From Mesaphorura yosii (taxonomy: Eukaryota; Arthropoda; Collembola; Poduromorpha; Tullbergiidae): a stretch of 64,000 bases of DNA. The DNA lies in contig WIXG01000110.1 of the NCBI GenBank assembly GCA_009869945.1, forward strand, positions 149,284-213,283, written 5' to 3'. The notes under the pieces are model-generated. The model did not search any database. It worked only from the letters and a program-made list of their open reading frames with translations, and was not told the origin of the DNA. Shown here piece after piece: positions 40,570 through 63,855 of the stretch. The translations under genes and the position numbers were made by a program. Position 1 is the stretch's first letter, and each line of letters opens with the position of its first letter.

Positions 40570-42100
40570 ACAGCATGCGTTTCTTAACCTACCGTGAATA
40601 TTTATAGACGATGTTAATATGATTTTTCTTCCTTGTCCTTTGTTGCAATTTAGAATAATGTTGCAATTCTATGTAAATTTGCTCAGGACTTTAGTAGCCG
40701 CTCCTTCTGTTACGCGTGCTATTTGGACAATGTGCGCGTTGAGGTTGAAACAAAGCCAACTTTCATCCAGCCTTCGCACATTAATTGAGAACGAACACAA
40801 TTCGGGACCTCGTTTTTCCCCTGGCACATTCCTGTACGCACTAGGCTAGAACAACTCATCGATCAATCAACGGGCTTCCAATCTCTGCTTCACTTTGATC
40901 TGGAATGCTTTAAGAAGTGTTTCAATCCTAACGCAATACAAAACTGTTAATCGTGTTAATTTCCTTCAAAGAACATTGTTTTCGTTAATTGTTTTGCGAC
41001 AACCTGATAACACGGAGAAGTCACGTATAAAATATTTGTTGTACTTTGAACAAATAAGGATTCTTTCGTTTGGCGACCTTGGAATTCTGGTATCTTTCCG
41101 CTCCATTCCAAAGTTCAGTCACGAGTTTTTCGGTTGACAGCTCATTTCAAGCAGAACTGTCCAAACATTGAAGTTCGTAACTTACCTTTGGTATCATGAT
41201 GATGAATGATGGAAAGGTCAAGATTGGAGTGGAGGTCTTAGCGGTAAAGTTTTAGGACAATTTATTCTTAAGTTACTTGTGGAGGAAGCCGTTACACATA
41301 CTACTGACTGCTGCATTGATCTCTATCCTGAACTCAAGCTTTTTATCGTTGAAAGTGTGGAGACTCCGCAAAACACACAGAAGTCAAAACCTGATGTTGA
41401 ACATGACTTGGACTTCAAAGGAATTCTTAAACGTGCTCAACCAACCAGCTAAATATTTCTGTTTCCTTTCTCGAAAGCTTTCTCTTTGCATTAATTAATT
41501 ATCCTAAGCGCTTTTCCCTTCCCTTCTAGGATATGTAACCAATAATTAAATATAAATCGTCAGCAAATGCTCTCACATTCAAATAATTAAAATATTTTCC
41601 AATTCATTGCCAGATTATGCAACTGAAGTGGACCCTTCATTATGAGCGAGCCATCAACTTAAGTCTCAAGACTCCGCAAAGTATTGAACACTCGCAACTT
41701 AAAAGAAGTAAAGCTGCCACAATTATTTATCCTGAACACATGTTTACTCCAATTTTTCAACTCCTCAAGGCTTTGAAATGTTTTATGGACCTAATTCCTA
41801 TTTGTTAAAGGAGAAATTAATGATAATGTGAGTCCAGAGAACAGGGAAGTTAATATTTCTAATGAATTGCGGACAAGAATTCTCTTCTCCTGCAGGAAAG
41901 CCATTATCATTACAGCAAATAAATTGTTATGGCTTGCTTTCTCCGAAGTTGCACATTTCTGGAGTTCGAGTCTTTAGGAATTAGCTGGACAAGGGACATA
42001 AAGCCGGTGCTAGTACTTCTGCTCCGTTGTGCAGTATGTGTTGCACTTGTTCGGTGATGTGATCGTATAGCTTTACAGTCCGCCAATAAAAAAGTCAAGA
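40570..42100. other. Upstream region of the first neuroligin gene
   Basis: No gene is visible. The last bases before the ATG at 42101 read AGTCAAGA, identical to those before the ATG of the second neuroligin gene. TATA-like runs (GTATAGC near 42065, AATAAAAAA near 42085) are weak promoter candidates. Confidence 0.4.
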
Positions 42101-52765
<10,665 letters not shown>

Positions 52766-52770
52766 GAAAT

Positions 52771-52776
52771 AATAAA
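52771..52776 (+). terminator. Polyadenylation signal next to the neuroligin stop
   Basis: AATAAA begins six bases after the stop codon at 52763-52765. If used, it gives a transcript with an almost absent 3' UTR. It competes with the splice donor that overlaps the stop codon. Confidence 0.4.
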
Positions 52777-52886
52777 TTAAAGAACCGTTGATTGATCATC
52801 AAAAATCAAAAAGCCTTAAAAGGATTAGACAAAATTATGCTAATTTGATACTTTGATATCAAATCATTTGATCTGTGACATTTTAG

Positions 52887-53717
52887 CAAAAGAAGAGTCT
52901 CGATTAAGGGCGCAACAATTAAAAAACCTTCGGCATCGGCACGATTGAAGGCAAAGTATTGGATTTAACTTGACACAATCTAAGAGTGCATAAAAGACGT
53001 CAAGAAAAGAAGTTACTCCGAAATTTGAAATGCAAAAAATCCAATGAAATCGATACGAATGCAACAAAGGTGGGTGTCAAAACTACGGAGTCCTTTTTGC
53101 TTTCACCGAAAAACTCAAATTCCCATCTGATTTCTACACTGGATTGAATATGAAAGACACTTTCTCGGCTCGCATGCCATGAACTCGTCTACAGAACCGC
53201 AAAGAGAAAACCCGATGTTGTACAATTCAAGCCCTCGTTTCACGAAATCTGTTGCAAGCAAGATCTTACCCTCTTTCGATCTCGAGACAGAATTTTTAAT
53301 GGGATTTTGACTAAATCGATGTGAAATGGAATCACTTCATCCTTTGACTTGACACTCGGTCGACCTACTTTTTGATTTAGCAGTACTCAATTCGGGTTGT
53401 CAAAATTGAAATACAGCATATTTGATCTACTGAAAAACCCATCAAAGTTGTATTCCAAAGCCTGGCAAAATATGTAGATACTGAGGTTATTTTAGTCACT
53501 GACTGCGGCGAAAAAATTGACTGTGGCTGTGGCTTCAAAGTAGGACGGATTAGGACCCATAGCTCGAATGATCCTAAACTCTAATTTTGACTACAAAGAT
53601 CTTTAGGATTTTTTATTCACGTACGATCATGCTGCTGCCTGTCAAGAAAAGGAAAGGTCCAAAATTCCTATCGCAGAACTGATTTCGCGCACTTCCTATA
53701 CGCTCCTAAAGCCATGA
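52887..53717 (+). CDS. Exon cluster of unknown protein, or alternative neuroligin 3' end
   Basis: Exon-like segments 52887-52955, 52997-53069, 53157-53320, 53381-53539 and 53607-53717 can be joined in phase through gaps of 41, 87, 60 and 67 bp with GT and AG ends. The acceptors at 53380 and 53606 are good, those at 52996 and 53156 weak. The first segment (phase 2) also joins in frame to a GTAAGA donor at 52762 inside the neuroligin stop region. No ATG precedes it otherwise. Segment 53381-53539 needs a one-base frameshift at the A run 53433-53437 to stay open. The last segment ends in TGA at 53715-53717. The product is basic at first (KRRVSIKG, EKKLLRNLK), then mixed, with a Cys-rich DCGEKIDCGCGF. 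I do not recognise the family. It may be a gene whose first exon I miss, an alternative neuroligin tail, or a pseudogene. Confidence 0.3.
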
Positions 53718-53763
53718 GTCGTAGCCAGAATCCGTCTCTGCCCGAGCCAGCGTGGACAGTGTC

Positions 53764-53769
53764 AATAAA
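53764..53769 (+). terminator. Polyadenylation signal after the unknown exon cluster
   Basis: AATAAA lies 47 bases after the TGA that closes the exon cluster. Its spacing fits a real transcript end, on the same strand as the cluster. Confidence 0.35.
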
Positions 53770-56700
53770 AGAATATTGAAGAGTGTGATTTTATTACATT
53801 GACAAAGGAAATTCCTTTTCCCTGTGAAGTCCTCAAAAAGAAATTTATTGAAAACTCCATTTCCATTTTCTCCGCTCGCGCTGTGCCCAAGTCGAGTCTT
53901 TTAGCCTTTTCAAGCGCACGTCTTGCTCGATGCGTAAGAATTCCTTTCCTTTGTCAAATGTTGGTTTAAGGCTATGTACTTCTACATAAACATGTCATTT
54001 CTGGAGTGTGCTCTGCTCTTTCATCTTCCCTCTGTGCTGGCTGGCTCGGGCCTACAATAGAAAAGTTATTACATCTTCAGGATGATTCACTCGATTTCTT
54101 TTATTCCGTTTTCCACCACAAGCTAGAGATAATGAAGTCATTGGAACAAGAATTTTTCATATCGTTTCCTTCACTGTTCTATTTCAGCTCTGGCTCTTTG
54201 GAGGTTCTTTCCAAGATCCGCGATTCCAAAAGTGCGCTATCCTCTGCCGCCATTGCTGCATTGATTAACATAAGCGTACTTTGAATGTCCTTTTGATACT
54301 GCATAAAGCTAGTTTGAAATATTTCGGACAGTAAACAAAGTGCCTCATGTCATGAATAATTCATGGCCAATTCCACCATTAAACGATCGTGATACTTGAA
54401 AGTCCTCAAATCAAACTTTGAAAACATTTCATGCTATTGAACCCAAATGCCTGAGCAGAATACTAATTGCCTGAATAACTGGGAAAGATATTTCAAACAG
54501 TAATGGGCATCGGTAATATGAATTTGTGCAGCGAGCCAATGCTAAGGTACACTGTTCAAACTTCCAAGCCCCGGGTTTACAAAATTCGGGACCGCGTGCC
54601 CAATGCAATTGAGCTAACGATACTTGCCTCCATTCTCAAAACTCTTGCGACATTTACATAAGGCGGAATGCATCCTAAGCTGCTGACCTCCTTCTCCATT
54701 TAAACCATGTGTAATCCAATTTCATACAACACTTGTTCAGCATCCAAGTCCTATTTGACAACTGTCACTTGGTTTGGTGGAATGAAACAACGCAAAAGTT
54801 GCAGCGAGTGCACAAACCGAATTACAAGATTAGAAACAATTGTACAGGAATTCAACGAACCGAAAGAAAAATAAAATGCCTCGCAATCATGCATTGTGCT
54901 TCCAAGAGTGAAGAAAGTAGACTTGTAGCAAGTGCGTTGGCGTTGGCTTGACTCATGGCATGCATTATTCAATAAGTTCACCGTGCTGAACCTTGGGCGT
55001 TCTCCTTTCGTGCTTACTCCGATATTCCCGAACCCAAGGGGAAGCAATTTGACAATTTGAGGTCGTGGCTTGATGGCGCCGCGTAGTCAGCTTTCGTCCC
55101 TGAAGTTTGAGACGTCCATTGAGCCGCCTGCCTAGTCAATCCGTCTACGAGTATCAGAATGAACGATTGTAATGAAATGTAACACCGCGCATTAATTAGC
55201 GTGAATGGCAGAGCTGAAATATTTCGGCAAGATTTAACGAGCTTATGTTTCGTTGTAGCAAGGACTATAAATACATACCACACACATCAATAATGTGTTA
55301 TTCATTACAGAAGACAGGGCAATTTCATCGTGAGCGCCGTGCCTCGCTCTCGGCGGAACAAATCCTGCAAAAATATATAATTGGCTCCTAATTATGTGAC
55401 TAATACCAAGCACTTTTAGTTTCATAGATTATTTATGTGAAAGTACGCAGACATGTACTATAAACACGTACACTGTTACTTATATAAAGGCCCAAATCAA
55501 AGGAATCCACCGGTGAATAACGTTTTGAATTTCTACGCATTTTCTGTGCACTTCCAATAAACGGTGAATCCATGGAACCTCTGCAGAAGCATGTCTGTGG
55601 TAAGTCTTATCTCTCTTTCAGGCGAATGGAACTCAGCAAATTAGCATGGCCCGTGTCGCTGCTACCGCGTCCTTTGAAGTTACTCAGCGGAAGATCTTGA
55701 TTTTCAATACGCGTGATATGAAGCGCAAGGACAAGCACGTGGTGCACTTCATCTCGGCGAAATTAATTGGACATGTTGGAGAACGCGAAGCAGTCACTTC
55801 TTGTGCAACCATTATCTTAGGCAGTGGACTGGCAAAACGAGTTGCTGGATGCGCAAATAAATTAATTTCTTTGAATGTGCATCCCCCGTATTTTAGATCC
55901 CATTTCTCCATACTTTTGGGAGTTTTGACGGTGTGCAAAGAACGGATGTGTAAACTGGAGTGAGTCAAGGCGGAACAGGAAAGTTTTAATACGCTTAAAA
56001 GCATATTAAAAAGCATAGAAGCACCTGTCGAGAAGTTGGATATAAGAAAAAGTTATAGGCAACTCTTCTGACTCTGCATGCAAAGATTGAAATTACTTTT
56101 TTGGCGGCTACTGGATCTTTTGATTTCAAAATTGTAATATCTTCAGGTGAATAATCTTGAAAAAGCTTTCTCTCCTCGAGTTGCAGAAGCCCTTTGGAGT
56201 TTATTATTAGAAATGGCTGCTGATGCGTCAATATCTAAGGTGCGGTCTCGCAAAGCCCTGGCATAATTTTGCATAATTCGCTCGTAATCGCTCAGCTCGA
56301 TCACCAATTTGCACTAGGATACTTTGGAATTCTTTGTAGCACAGATTAAATTGATTAGCTAGCTACATAAGATCTGCAGTTGTCATTCGGACTGATTAGA
56401 ATGGAGAAGGTGAGGTGAAAAGAGAGACTACATCATTTTCACGCTAAATTAGACTGCTGCAATTGCAAAATATAGGTCTAGATTATAAAATAGGTTTCTA
56501 GTGCCTTTAACACAAAGAAAAACCGCGTTTTTACGTAAGGAGCATACTGCATAATGCAGCCGCTTCACTTGTTTCAGTAGTTGCGATGCACAAATTAAAA
56601 GATGACAATTCACAGAGGAGGAGCACTCAGACATGAGATTGTTGGAGGAAAACTCAGGCAAGCATGAATGACATGCACGGCCAATTAAACGGAGATGGAG

Positions 56701-59700
56701 CAGAAAAAATATGATCTTCAAGACATAATGTGAAGGCATGAGAAGAGTAACTGCGAACGCGAGGGTGAAAGAAAGATTGTGCTTTCATCATTGAATAACA
56801 ATGTAATAGCGAATGTTTTGCACATAAAAATATGCTGAGCGAATGAAAAAGTGGGATACGCACTTTTCTTCCTCGTATGCAACGTCATTCATTCTCTATT
56901 ATGTATAATAGAATAATAAGACTCATATTATATCATATTAGATTACATTTTTATTATTTCCGCTTTTCTACGCTCGTTCTTTTTTCACTTGTCTGCGCAG
57001 CTCCGCTCCGTTGTGACGGCATTCACGTTCATGGTACTTTTATTCACTTCTTTTCTCGCCGCTGCATCTGCTATGCTATAATCGCAACAATCACAAAAAA
57101 ATTAATTTGAATTTGTATAAACGTGAATTTTTCGGTATGGGAATTTTATTCAAAGTTACTGGAACGGCGGAACTTTCTTTCGTTTAATAAAGCTGGTTCG
57201 TAGTTCTGATTTTACCGCACATGGGGAATAAACTTGGTTCAGATTTACAGCAGTTTGCAATATTTTTTGGCCGTGGGCTACGAGCAAAAGTATAATTTCC
57301 TACGTACTAAAATATTTATATCTAATGAGCTCAATCGAAAAGCTCTCAGATGTCTGTAATTTCTGTTTCACGTATTTCAGGCATTATCTGTCAAGCTCGA
57401 CTAAAATGTAAGTGCATGAGCATTTTCGAGTTGAATCAATTAGACCGTTTGAAGCAATTCTGACCCTTCTGAGCCTGCAAATCGGAGCCACGACACGAGG
57501 CATAAATGTATACATTTCAACCCTCGTGGTTTAAGTAGTAACATGTAGATAGACAGGCCGGAGCTCTTGAGTTCAACGAATCTTCTCAACTTTCTCTTTC
57601 CCCGCTTCAGCACTAAGCAAGTGAAAGTCGAACCGAAAGGCTCCGCATGCGTCCCTCTACGGAGAAAATTCCGGTTCTGGCGTTCTCGCAGCACGGCAAA
57701 GAGTCGACTTGTACTCAGTCCGGTTCCTGACTTTGTGCAAGTAACCCACATTCATTCCGCTCAGAGGTGACAGTGCTACATAACAGCTAACCACAACTCA
57801 CCAAATAATAATTCAGTTAATTTTTTCTAGCTAAAATCGCCAGATTTCTTCAACAATGTACTGAAGTACTGTGTGCCCTCAACAGTGAACCTTTAGTACA
57901 CACCGGTGGTTCAATTTGAGGAGAACCTACAAAAAATTGCCCACGTAAGTATTTGAATTTATTTACTTTAAAAAGTACTCACCATCTCTCTTTCAACATC
58001 CGGTAATTTCTTGTACATAAGTACGCACTCAATCATTCTGTAGCATGTAATTAATGACGTGTCAGCAGCCTAACACATTTGAGAAATCAAACTACCCACA
58101 CGACCGTTTTATAAGAGCAGATTTTTAATTTCGGCATGGCCATATAGTTTGCATAACTTTGACCGTTCCATCGTCCGGCGGCACAAATGAAGGACACGAC
58201 TGAGAATTAAGAAATAAAAAAGGCAACTCAGCAGACTTTCTCTTCTCTGATAGTGGTTTTAATTTCTGAGAGAAACTTTCCCTTCGCTTTATCGCTATCC
58301 ATAATTTTGGACTCAAGACCGGGCCAGCTCTCGTAGACCGAAATGAAAGATAACTAAGTGGAAACCAAGACAGAAAGAAAAACAGTGGGCACGGGCACGA
58401 GAAAATAATGAGACGCAATCTTATCTTTGGTCCACGCTACAGAAAAATGTTTTGCATGCGTGCCCATTGAAATGAGAATTCTGTGGAACGAGGAAACTTT
58501 ATTACTTTGCAGACCGAATGGACGAATGCTGATATTCGCTCGTCTGCTTGTATTTGGAGAAACGTACGGCGGATTTTTTCTGCCTGCTCTCGACTGAAAT
58601 GGAAGAAACGGCCGAGAAAAGAAGTGGAACAAATTAAAATGACTGAACGAGCGCACGTCCTGCTGCCAGCGTGCCAATTTTCAGCAGGCTGCTTCTGAAA
58701 CAACAGAGTGCCTTGAAAGCGTTCTCGAGCATTCACTTGTGCAGCTGGAAACGCGTTCTGAATTATTTCTGTAACCAGCAGCTGAATTTTCTGTTGAGAG
58801 AATTTCATTCAACTAGTCAGGACGTTTCAATTTTCAAACTTAATTTGTATAGTATCTTCAACCTCCACGTGCACCACTATTTTATTCTCGAATTAACGAT
58901 TAGAATTAACCATCGATTCCCGAAGCACACAACGCCAACAAATTAATTACTAGAGCCGGCAACAATTGAGTTTAAGAAAACTAAAGTATTCATTGGGGCA
59001 GCATTAAATTAATAATAATTACAATAATAATAGCCCCAGGATCATTATAGATTCAAAGGAGGTCGGAAAACTGAAAAGCACTTCCTTTTCTGCGTCTAAT
59101 TCATTTTCCAATGGGACTGGGGAAGGCGAGCACATAATTATACGGTGTTCAAAAATGTTGATGGCTCACTGTCCCAACTTTGGCACAGACGTGTAAAGTA
59201 GTGCAGCGCTTACTCTGTCTCTTCGCATAATTCAAAACTTTTGAGAAAGTCAACTTTTCATAAGAAGTAGTGACAACTAGCAGATGATATACTGGAAAAG
59301 GATCTGTACTAAGACCAGGCCAAGTTGGAGAAAATCTGAAAAGCACAAAAACACTACATTTGTAAGTTAAAAGCTTTTTACAACTTACGGCAGGGAAAGC
59401 ATTGGAGTACTTTTGCCATTTGCTTTCGTGTGCGATAGTTTGTTGTATGTAAGGAATTATACAAATCTTATGTTCGCATGTGTGCATCTGTGCAAGGGCA
59501 TCAAATAAAGTTTCGTAAGCCATTTAGAACTTGGCTCATGTTATTGTGACCTCCTGCGTTTCGTGGTGAGTTTTGATATGATTGCAGTGCAGACTTGCAA
59601 AGTTACGAGTAGTCGTGTACGGAACATCAAACCACGGAGCATGAAAAATACTGAAACCAATATCCGCAAACGCAGATTTAGAGATTTCATGTAGATTAAT

Positions 59701-62142
59701 ACACGCATCCCTGTGGCGAGGTGACGGCTCACTTTTTCGCTCCAGTAGGTTTGTTGCTTTGTATGTAGCGAATCAGAACGGTATCGATTGATCGAGAAGA
59801 ATAATTCGTGAGATAATACCATCTTCTGTGCTATACCACCGCAATATCCTACGTGGGAATCATGTGCTACGGAATGATCTTAGGAAAGTCCCACGCGAGC
59901 ACGATTTCTAGGTGAACGGTCATGCCAATAACAGGCATCCAGGACTGAAGCCCGGGCTGGAAATAAATTGGCCTCCTTTAATAACAATTGCCAGAGATAT
60001 TTCACGCAACGTAGCATATCGCACGCATTTTCACGAATCCTAGAAAAGGAGAACCAATTTCTATTGAAATTGGATGTCGAATTGACTTGCCACCACAACA
60101 CGCAACACGAAGTTAAAAGATTAACTATATCAGGAGACCCGAACCCATATATTTCATTTCATTTTCGGTTGGCGAAAAAGTGTGGAATAAGAACGACCTA
60201 ACACAGACGAGAATTTCGGGACCTGGCTTCCAGGATTTACAGTATAAGGCCGGCGGCGGCACGTCACCGAAATGCAACGATAAATCAATACATCCAGCAT
60301 TAAAGTCTTTAAGATTTTGCATATTGCGTGCGGCCGCCTGCTTTGCCAGAAGTAGAAGTTTTATGGTGTACCGTGTATCTTGTCTGAATTCGTATTTGCT
60401 TCTACCATTCTTTTATCTGGAGGATGCCATTGATGCTGCCCGACAAGTCGCACGCGCACGTGCATACGCTGGAATTGCGTTGCGTATAAATCATAATCAT
60501 GAGTGACATTCATTAATTTGACGATGGAATAAAACTAGAGAAGCAGGCCAAGCATTTTATTGTATCATTCTATTAGTATGGGGCTGCTCTGATCATTTAG
60601 GAATTTGGCTGCTGTCCAATCGCGATTGTATTACAAATATTTATCGCATTCACGTTCACTTTCTCTTCGGCCAAGCAAGGGGGTATTATGTTGGCTCTGG
60701 TTGGTTGAAGTACGAAATAAAGCACGCTGGACTTAAGAAAAATGAAAGCGAAAATATACATCTTTGTGGGAGGAAGTTCTTTCCTTGGACCGTGCATTGA
60801 ACCTGAAACTGTTTCTGGTCGACGGGTTTCTTGCTAGGTGATACAGATTGCGCACTGTACAAATAAAGATACGTGGAGCCGCAGCCGCAGAAAAGGCGCG
60901 GCAATAAGCGCTGACCTCTACGCACTCACGCACATTTTTGACAGGTTCGCATTCTTGCTTTACATCTTTCCGCGAACAAATCTCTCCTCCGTTGCTCCGC
61001 GCTGCTGATACTAAAAGCATTAAACATTCAATCTTCATAACATATTATTTGCCGTAAAATAAAGAAAAGGCTCAAGAGGTTACCCACTTGCCCAATCCCT
61101 CTTGTCACTTCTTTTAAGTTTCGACATAAATATTGACTTACTAACAAAAGAACTGCAAACACACCGAGAAACAACAACAAAGACAAAATAAGCCTGCTTC
61201 CCTCTCCCAGTGCCTTCCTTTCTCTTCCTTTTATTTATTTAGCGTTGTAAAAAATAGATTCAACTGTTCCTCACATTCACCCGCCCTGGCCTGCCCTTCT
61301 CCCTTGCATTGCATTAGAATATGATAATGCGGCCATTGTAACTTTCATCTGCAGTCATGTTTCGTGCTCTTATTACGACTTATTTTGTATTCTTGAGAAT
61401 TAGATTGCAAAGTTTCAAGAAGTAGCTCAAATCGAGACAGAGTGCGACTTGCCTCGTTTGCAAATTTGAAATATACATAATCTTTACAGCTATTCGTCTC
61501 TGCAGTGCAATAAAACACGCAATTTGCATGTTATTGTTTTCTTTCACTGTAGTCGAGTCCATAATCATAAACAGTCATCAAAATAAAATAAACTTGTGGA
61601 ATGATTGTTTGTAAGGTTCAATTTATGCCGAGATGAATTCTGGGTTCCATTTTTTAAGATTACAGTTCCCGCGTTCTCTAGCAGCATCTAAAATTTGCCA
61701 GTTCTGATTCACGACCACCACATCACCGCGTTGAGCCGTATTGAGTGCCAAAGTCGACAAGTAAAATAACTTGTACAGTTAGTATTAGGCTAATGAACTA
61801 CCAACAAAAGTAGTCTACTCTGTGCTTTAATGAAATTTATTCTGTGCTTCCTTTGCAGGTCCAGATTAACAAAGCCCATGACTTTGTGTCAGCTGCTTCG
61901 CACTAATGACAATCTTCTGGATGTCTGTCACAAGTTTCAAAGCGACTCAAAAGTGGAAATGATGCGACGAAGCACTGGCTTCAAGAGCTGTTTCTTAACA
62001 ATGAATACCATTCCAAACGTTGAATAATGGCTTCTCAAACAGTACCCTAATTTCGACAGTAATTACAGTTATACTCATTCAAGCAAAGAAGTCTTGTCAA
62101 AAATTTAAAATGTGTTCTCAACTGTGCTAATTTTATGAGCAA
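53770..62142. other. Region between the two neuroligin genes
   Basis: No protein family is recognised. Open frames such as 55646-55963 and 60180-60506 on the plus strand have no family motif and no convincing splice partners. A good acceptor (TTCCTTTGCAG) at about 61858 is followed by a frame of about 55 codons open to a stop at about 62027, but with no supportable upstream coding exon; it could be a 5' untranslated exon of the second neuroligin. Confidence 0.45.
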
Positions 62143-62179
62143 TATAAAGGATTCATCGCCTCTGCATAAGAAACGCAGT
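62143..62179 (+). promoter_or_regulatory. Possible TATA box and initiator of the second neuroligin gene
   Basis: TATAAAGG lies at 62143-62150 and GCAGT, which resembles an arthropod initiator, at 62175-62179. Their spacing of about 30 bases is right for a TATA/Inr promoter. It would give a leader of about eight bases before the ATG at 62185. The same AG followed by TCAAGA could instead be a splice acceptor, including a trans-splice acceptor, so the promoter reading is tentative. Confidence 0.3.
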
Positions 62180-62184
62180 CAAGA

Positions 62185-62984
62185 ATGAAATGTGTTGTGC
62201 TTGTGTTATTAAGTATCATTAACTGTCAGGGCATTAATGAGGACGGCAATGACACGCCGAGCTTTCACCAGTTTCCCATGCCATTCATGAGGCCCGTAGA
62301 TAAGGCGAGGGATGAAGAAGCGTTCTTCCAGAGAACTCAAGCGTACCATCAAGCACCAGCAACTTCGTTCTCTCGAATAGTGCAGACAAAGTATGGCAAG
62401 TTGCAAGGGTTGACAGTGACGCTGTTTCCTGGATTAAATAACAAAAACTCAAATCCAATTAAAAACAAAATGGTTGACGTAAGTCTTGAATTCATGAAAT
62501 TGCATGAAATTAGTTATTTTGTCTTCAAGCTCATATACAAATCATTTGTACAGTTTATCAAACTGCGTTTAAAATCGCGAAAATGCTTTCAATATACGTG
62601 CTGCATTTGCAGGTGTTTCTGAGCGTGCCGTACGCGTTGCCACCGATAAAAGCACATAGGTTCAGCCCGACGCAAACTCCAATTCCATGGGAAGGCGTGC
62701 GGACCGTCATAAAGCTGGGATTTGTGTGCCCTCAGGTGATCGAAGCTCTCAATTTGTTCTTTTTTTAACTTTGATCCGAAAGTGAAGATAGATTTTAAAA
62801 ACGACAATAAATGACATCGCATTTATTTGGCAGGTGATGCCGGAGTTTCGTGATGAGACCGCCGCTCTGAGAGATATGCCAAAGGGCTACTTTGAATACA
62901 TCAAGAAAGTTGAGCCTTATTTGCGTAACCAGTCGGAGGATTGCCTGTATCTCAACATATTCTCTCCACCACTTGCCGCATCAG
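62185..62984 (+). CDS. Second neuroligin gene, first three exons, partial
   Basis: Exons are 62185-62478, 62613-62735 and 62834-62984; the gene continues beyond the right edge. The 189 complete residues visible comprise a signal peptide (about 1-17), a short leader and the start of the esterase-like domain from residue 64 (RIVQTKYGKLQG). VPYALPPIK follows, then a CPQ motif (Cys137) and NQSEDCLYLN (Cys176), the expected disulfide partners. Intron phases (0, 0, 1) match the first neuroligin, and exon 2 has the same 123-base length. Exon 2 is about 76% and exon 3 about 78% identical in protein; the signal peptides are alike (MKCV start) but the leader after them is diverged and shorter. It is a tandem paralogue, likely another neurexin-binding synaptic adhesion receptor. 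The catalytic positions lie outside the window. Confidence 0.92.
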
Positions 62985-63855
62985 GTAAGTCAAATATTTG
63001 TTAAGGTTTAATAACGTGCGTATGAACAGTGCAAATTGAAGCAAATGAACTTAATAATCTCAGCCGCGTTCGCTTAATACTAGCAAATTGAACTGCACAT
63101 TGATTATCTGTAAGGTTAAGGCAGAAGAAACACGTGGTTGGGTCTTCACATGAAGGTAAATATGTGCATCCTTTTTTGATGCTGAATTTCCGTCCAAAAC
63201 TGTGTGCGATCCCAGCAAAATGGTTTTTGCGAGCTGGGAGACAGGCTGGTAGCTTCCTCGCATTCGCCTGATCTCATCGAGTCCCATTATTCTTCCCTCG
63301 GTCCCCACTCGCACACATTGTTTGTTCAACTCTTCTGGAAATTCATCTTAAGGAGACCATTTACAAGTGAAATATGCGTGCTCGAATTGTTTTCTTTCGT
63401 TTTAACTTTCGTACTTGGCTCGGTTTACTTTTTTCATTGTACAAGCCGCCCTACAAGTTTTCTCCGCGTGATCTTTTGTGTTTTACCATCCCATTCCGTG
63501 TTCTTTATTATCTTTCTTGTTCCCTCCCACATGAACTCTTACTCTTGCTTCAGTCCGCTTCTAATGTTCCTACTATCATAGGTAGCATAATATGTGGTCC
63601 AATTTTGCATAAGTGGTTCAGACACGCTTCTCCGAACCAACTCACTAGGCTTTAGGCTTTGAGACTCCACCAAAGAAAGGAGAAAGAAGTCAGTCTTACA
63701 ATTTTAGTTAACCACTTTTATCTTTAAGCAGGACTTTGATATATTCAACTTTCTTCGACCGCAGTAATACTCCGCATGAAATTTACACTCCGGTTCGCTA
63801 ATCAAAAACACTCTTCACACACCGTCATATCAAAATTTGCATAAATTAAATTAAA
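62985..63855 (+). other. Intron 3 of the second neuroligin gene, start
   Basis: It begins GTAAGT after a phase-1 exon at the same place as the 4.6-kb intron of the first gene. No exon is visible before the window ends, so this intron is also long (over 1 kb). The frames in it (for example 63204-63581) look like chance. Confidence 0.7.

Noticed and set aside
55572-55650. ATG, donor and acceptor around a 22-base gap
   Set aside because: The gap is too short for an animal intron and the joined frame stops after a few codons.
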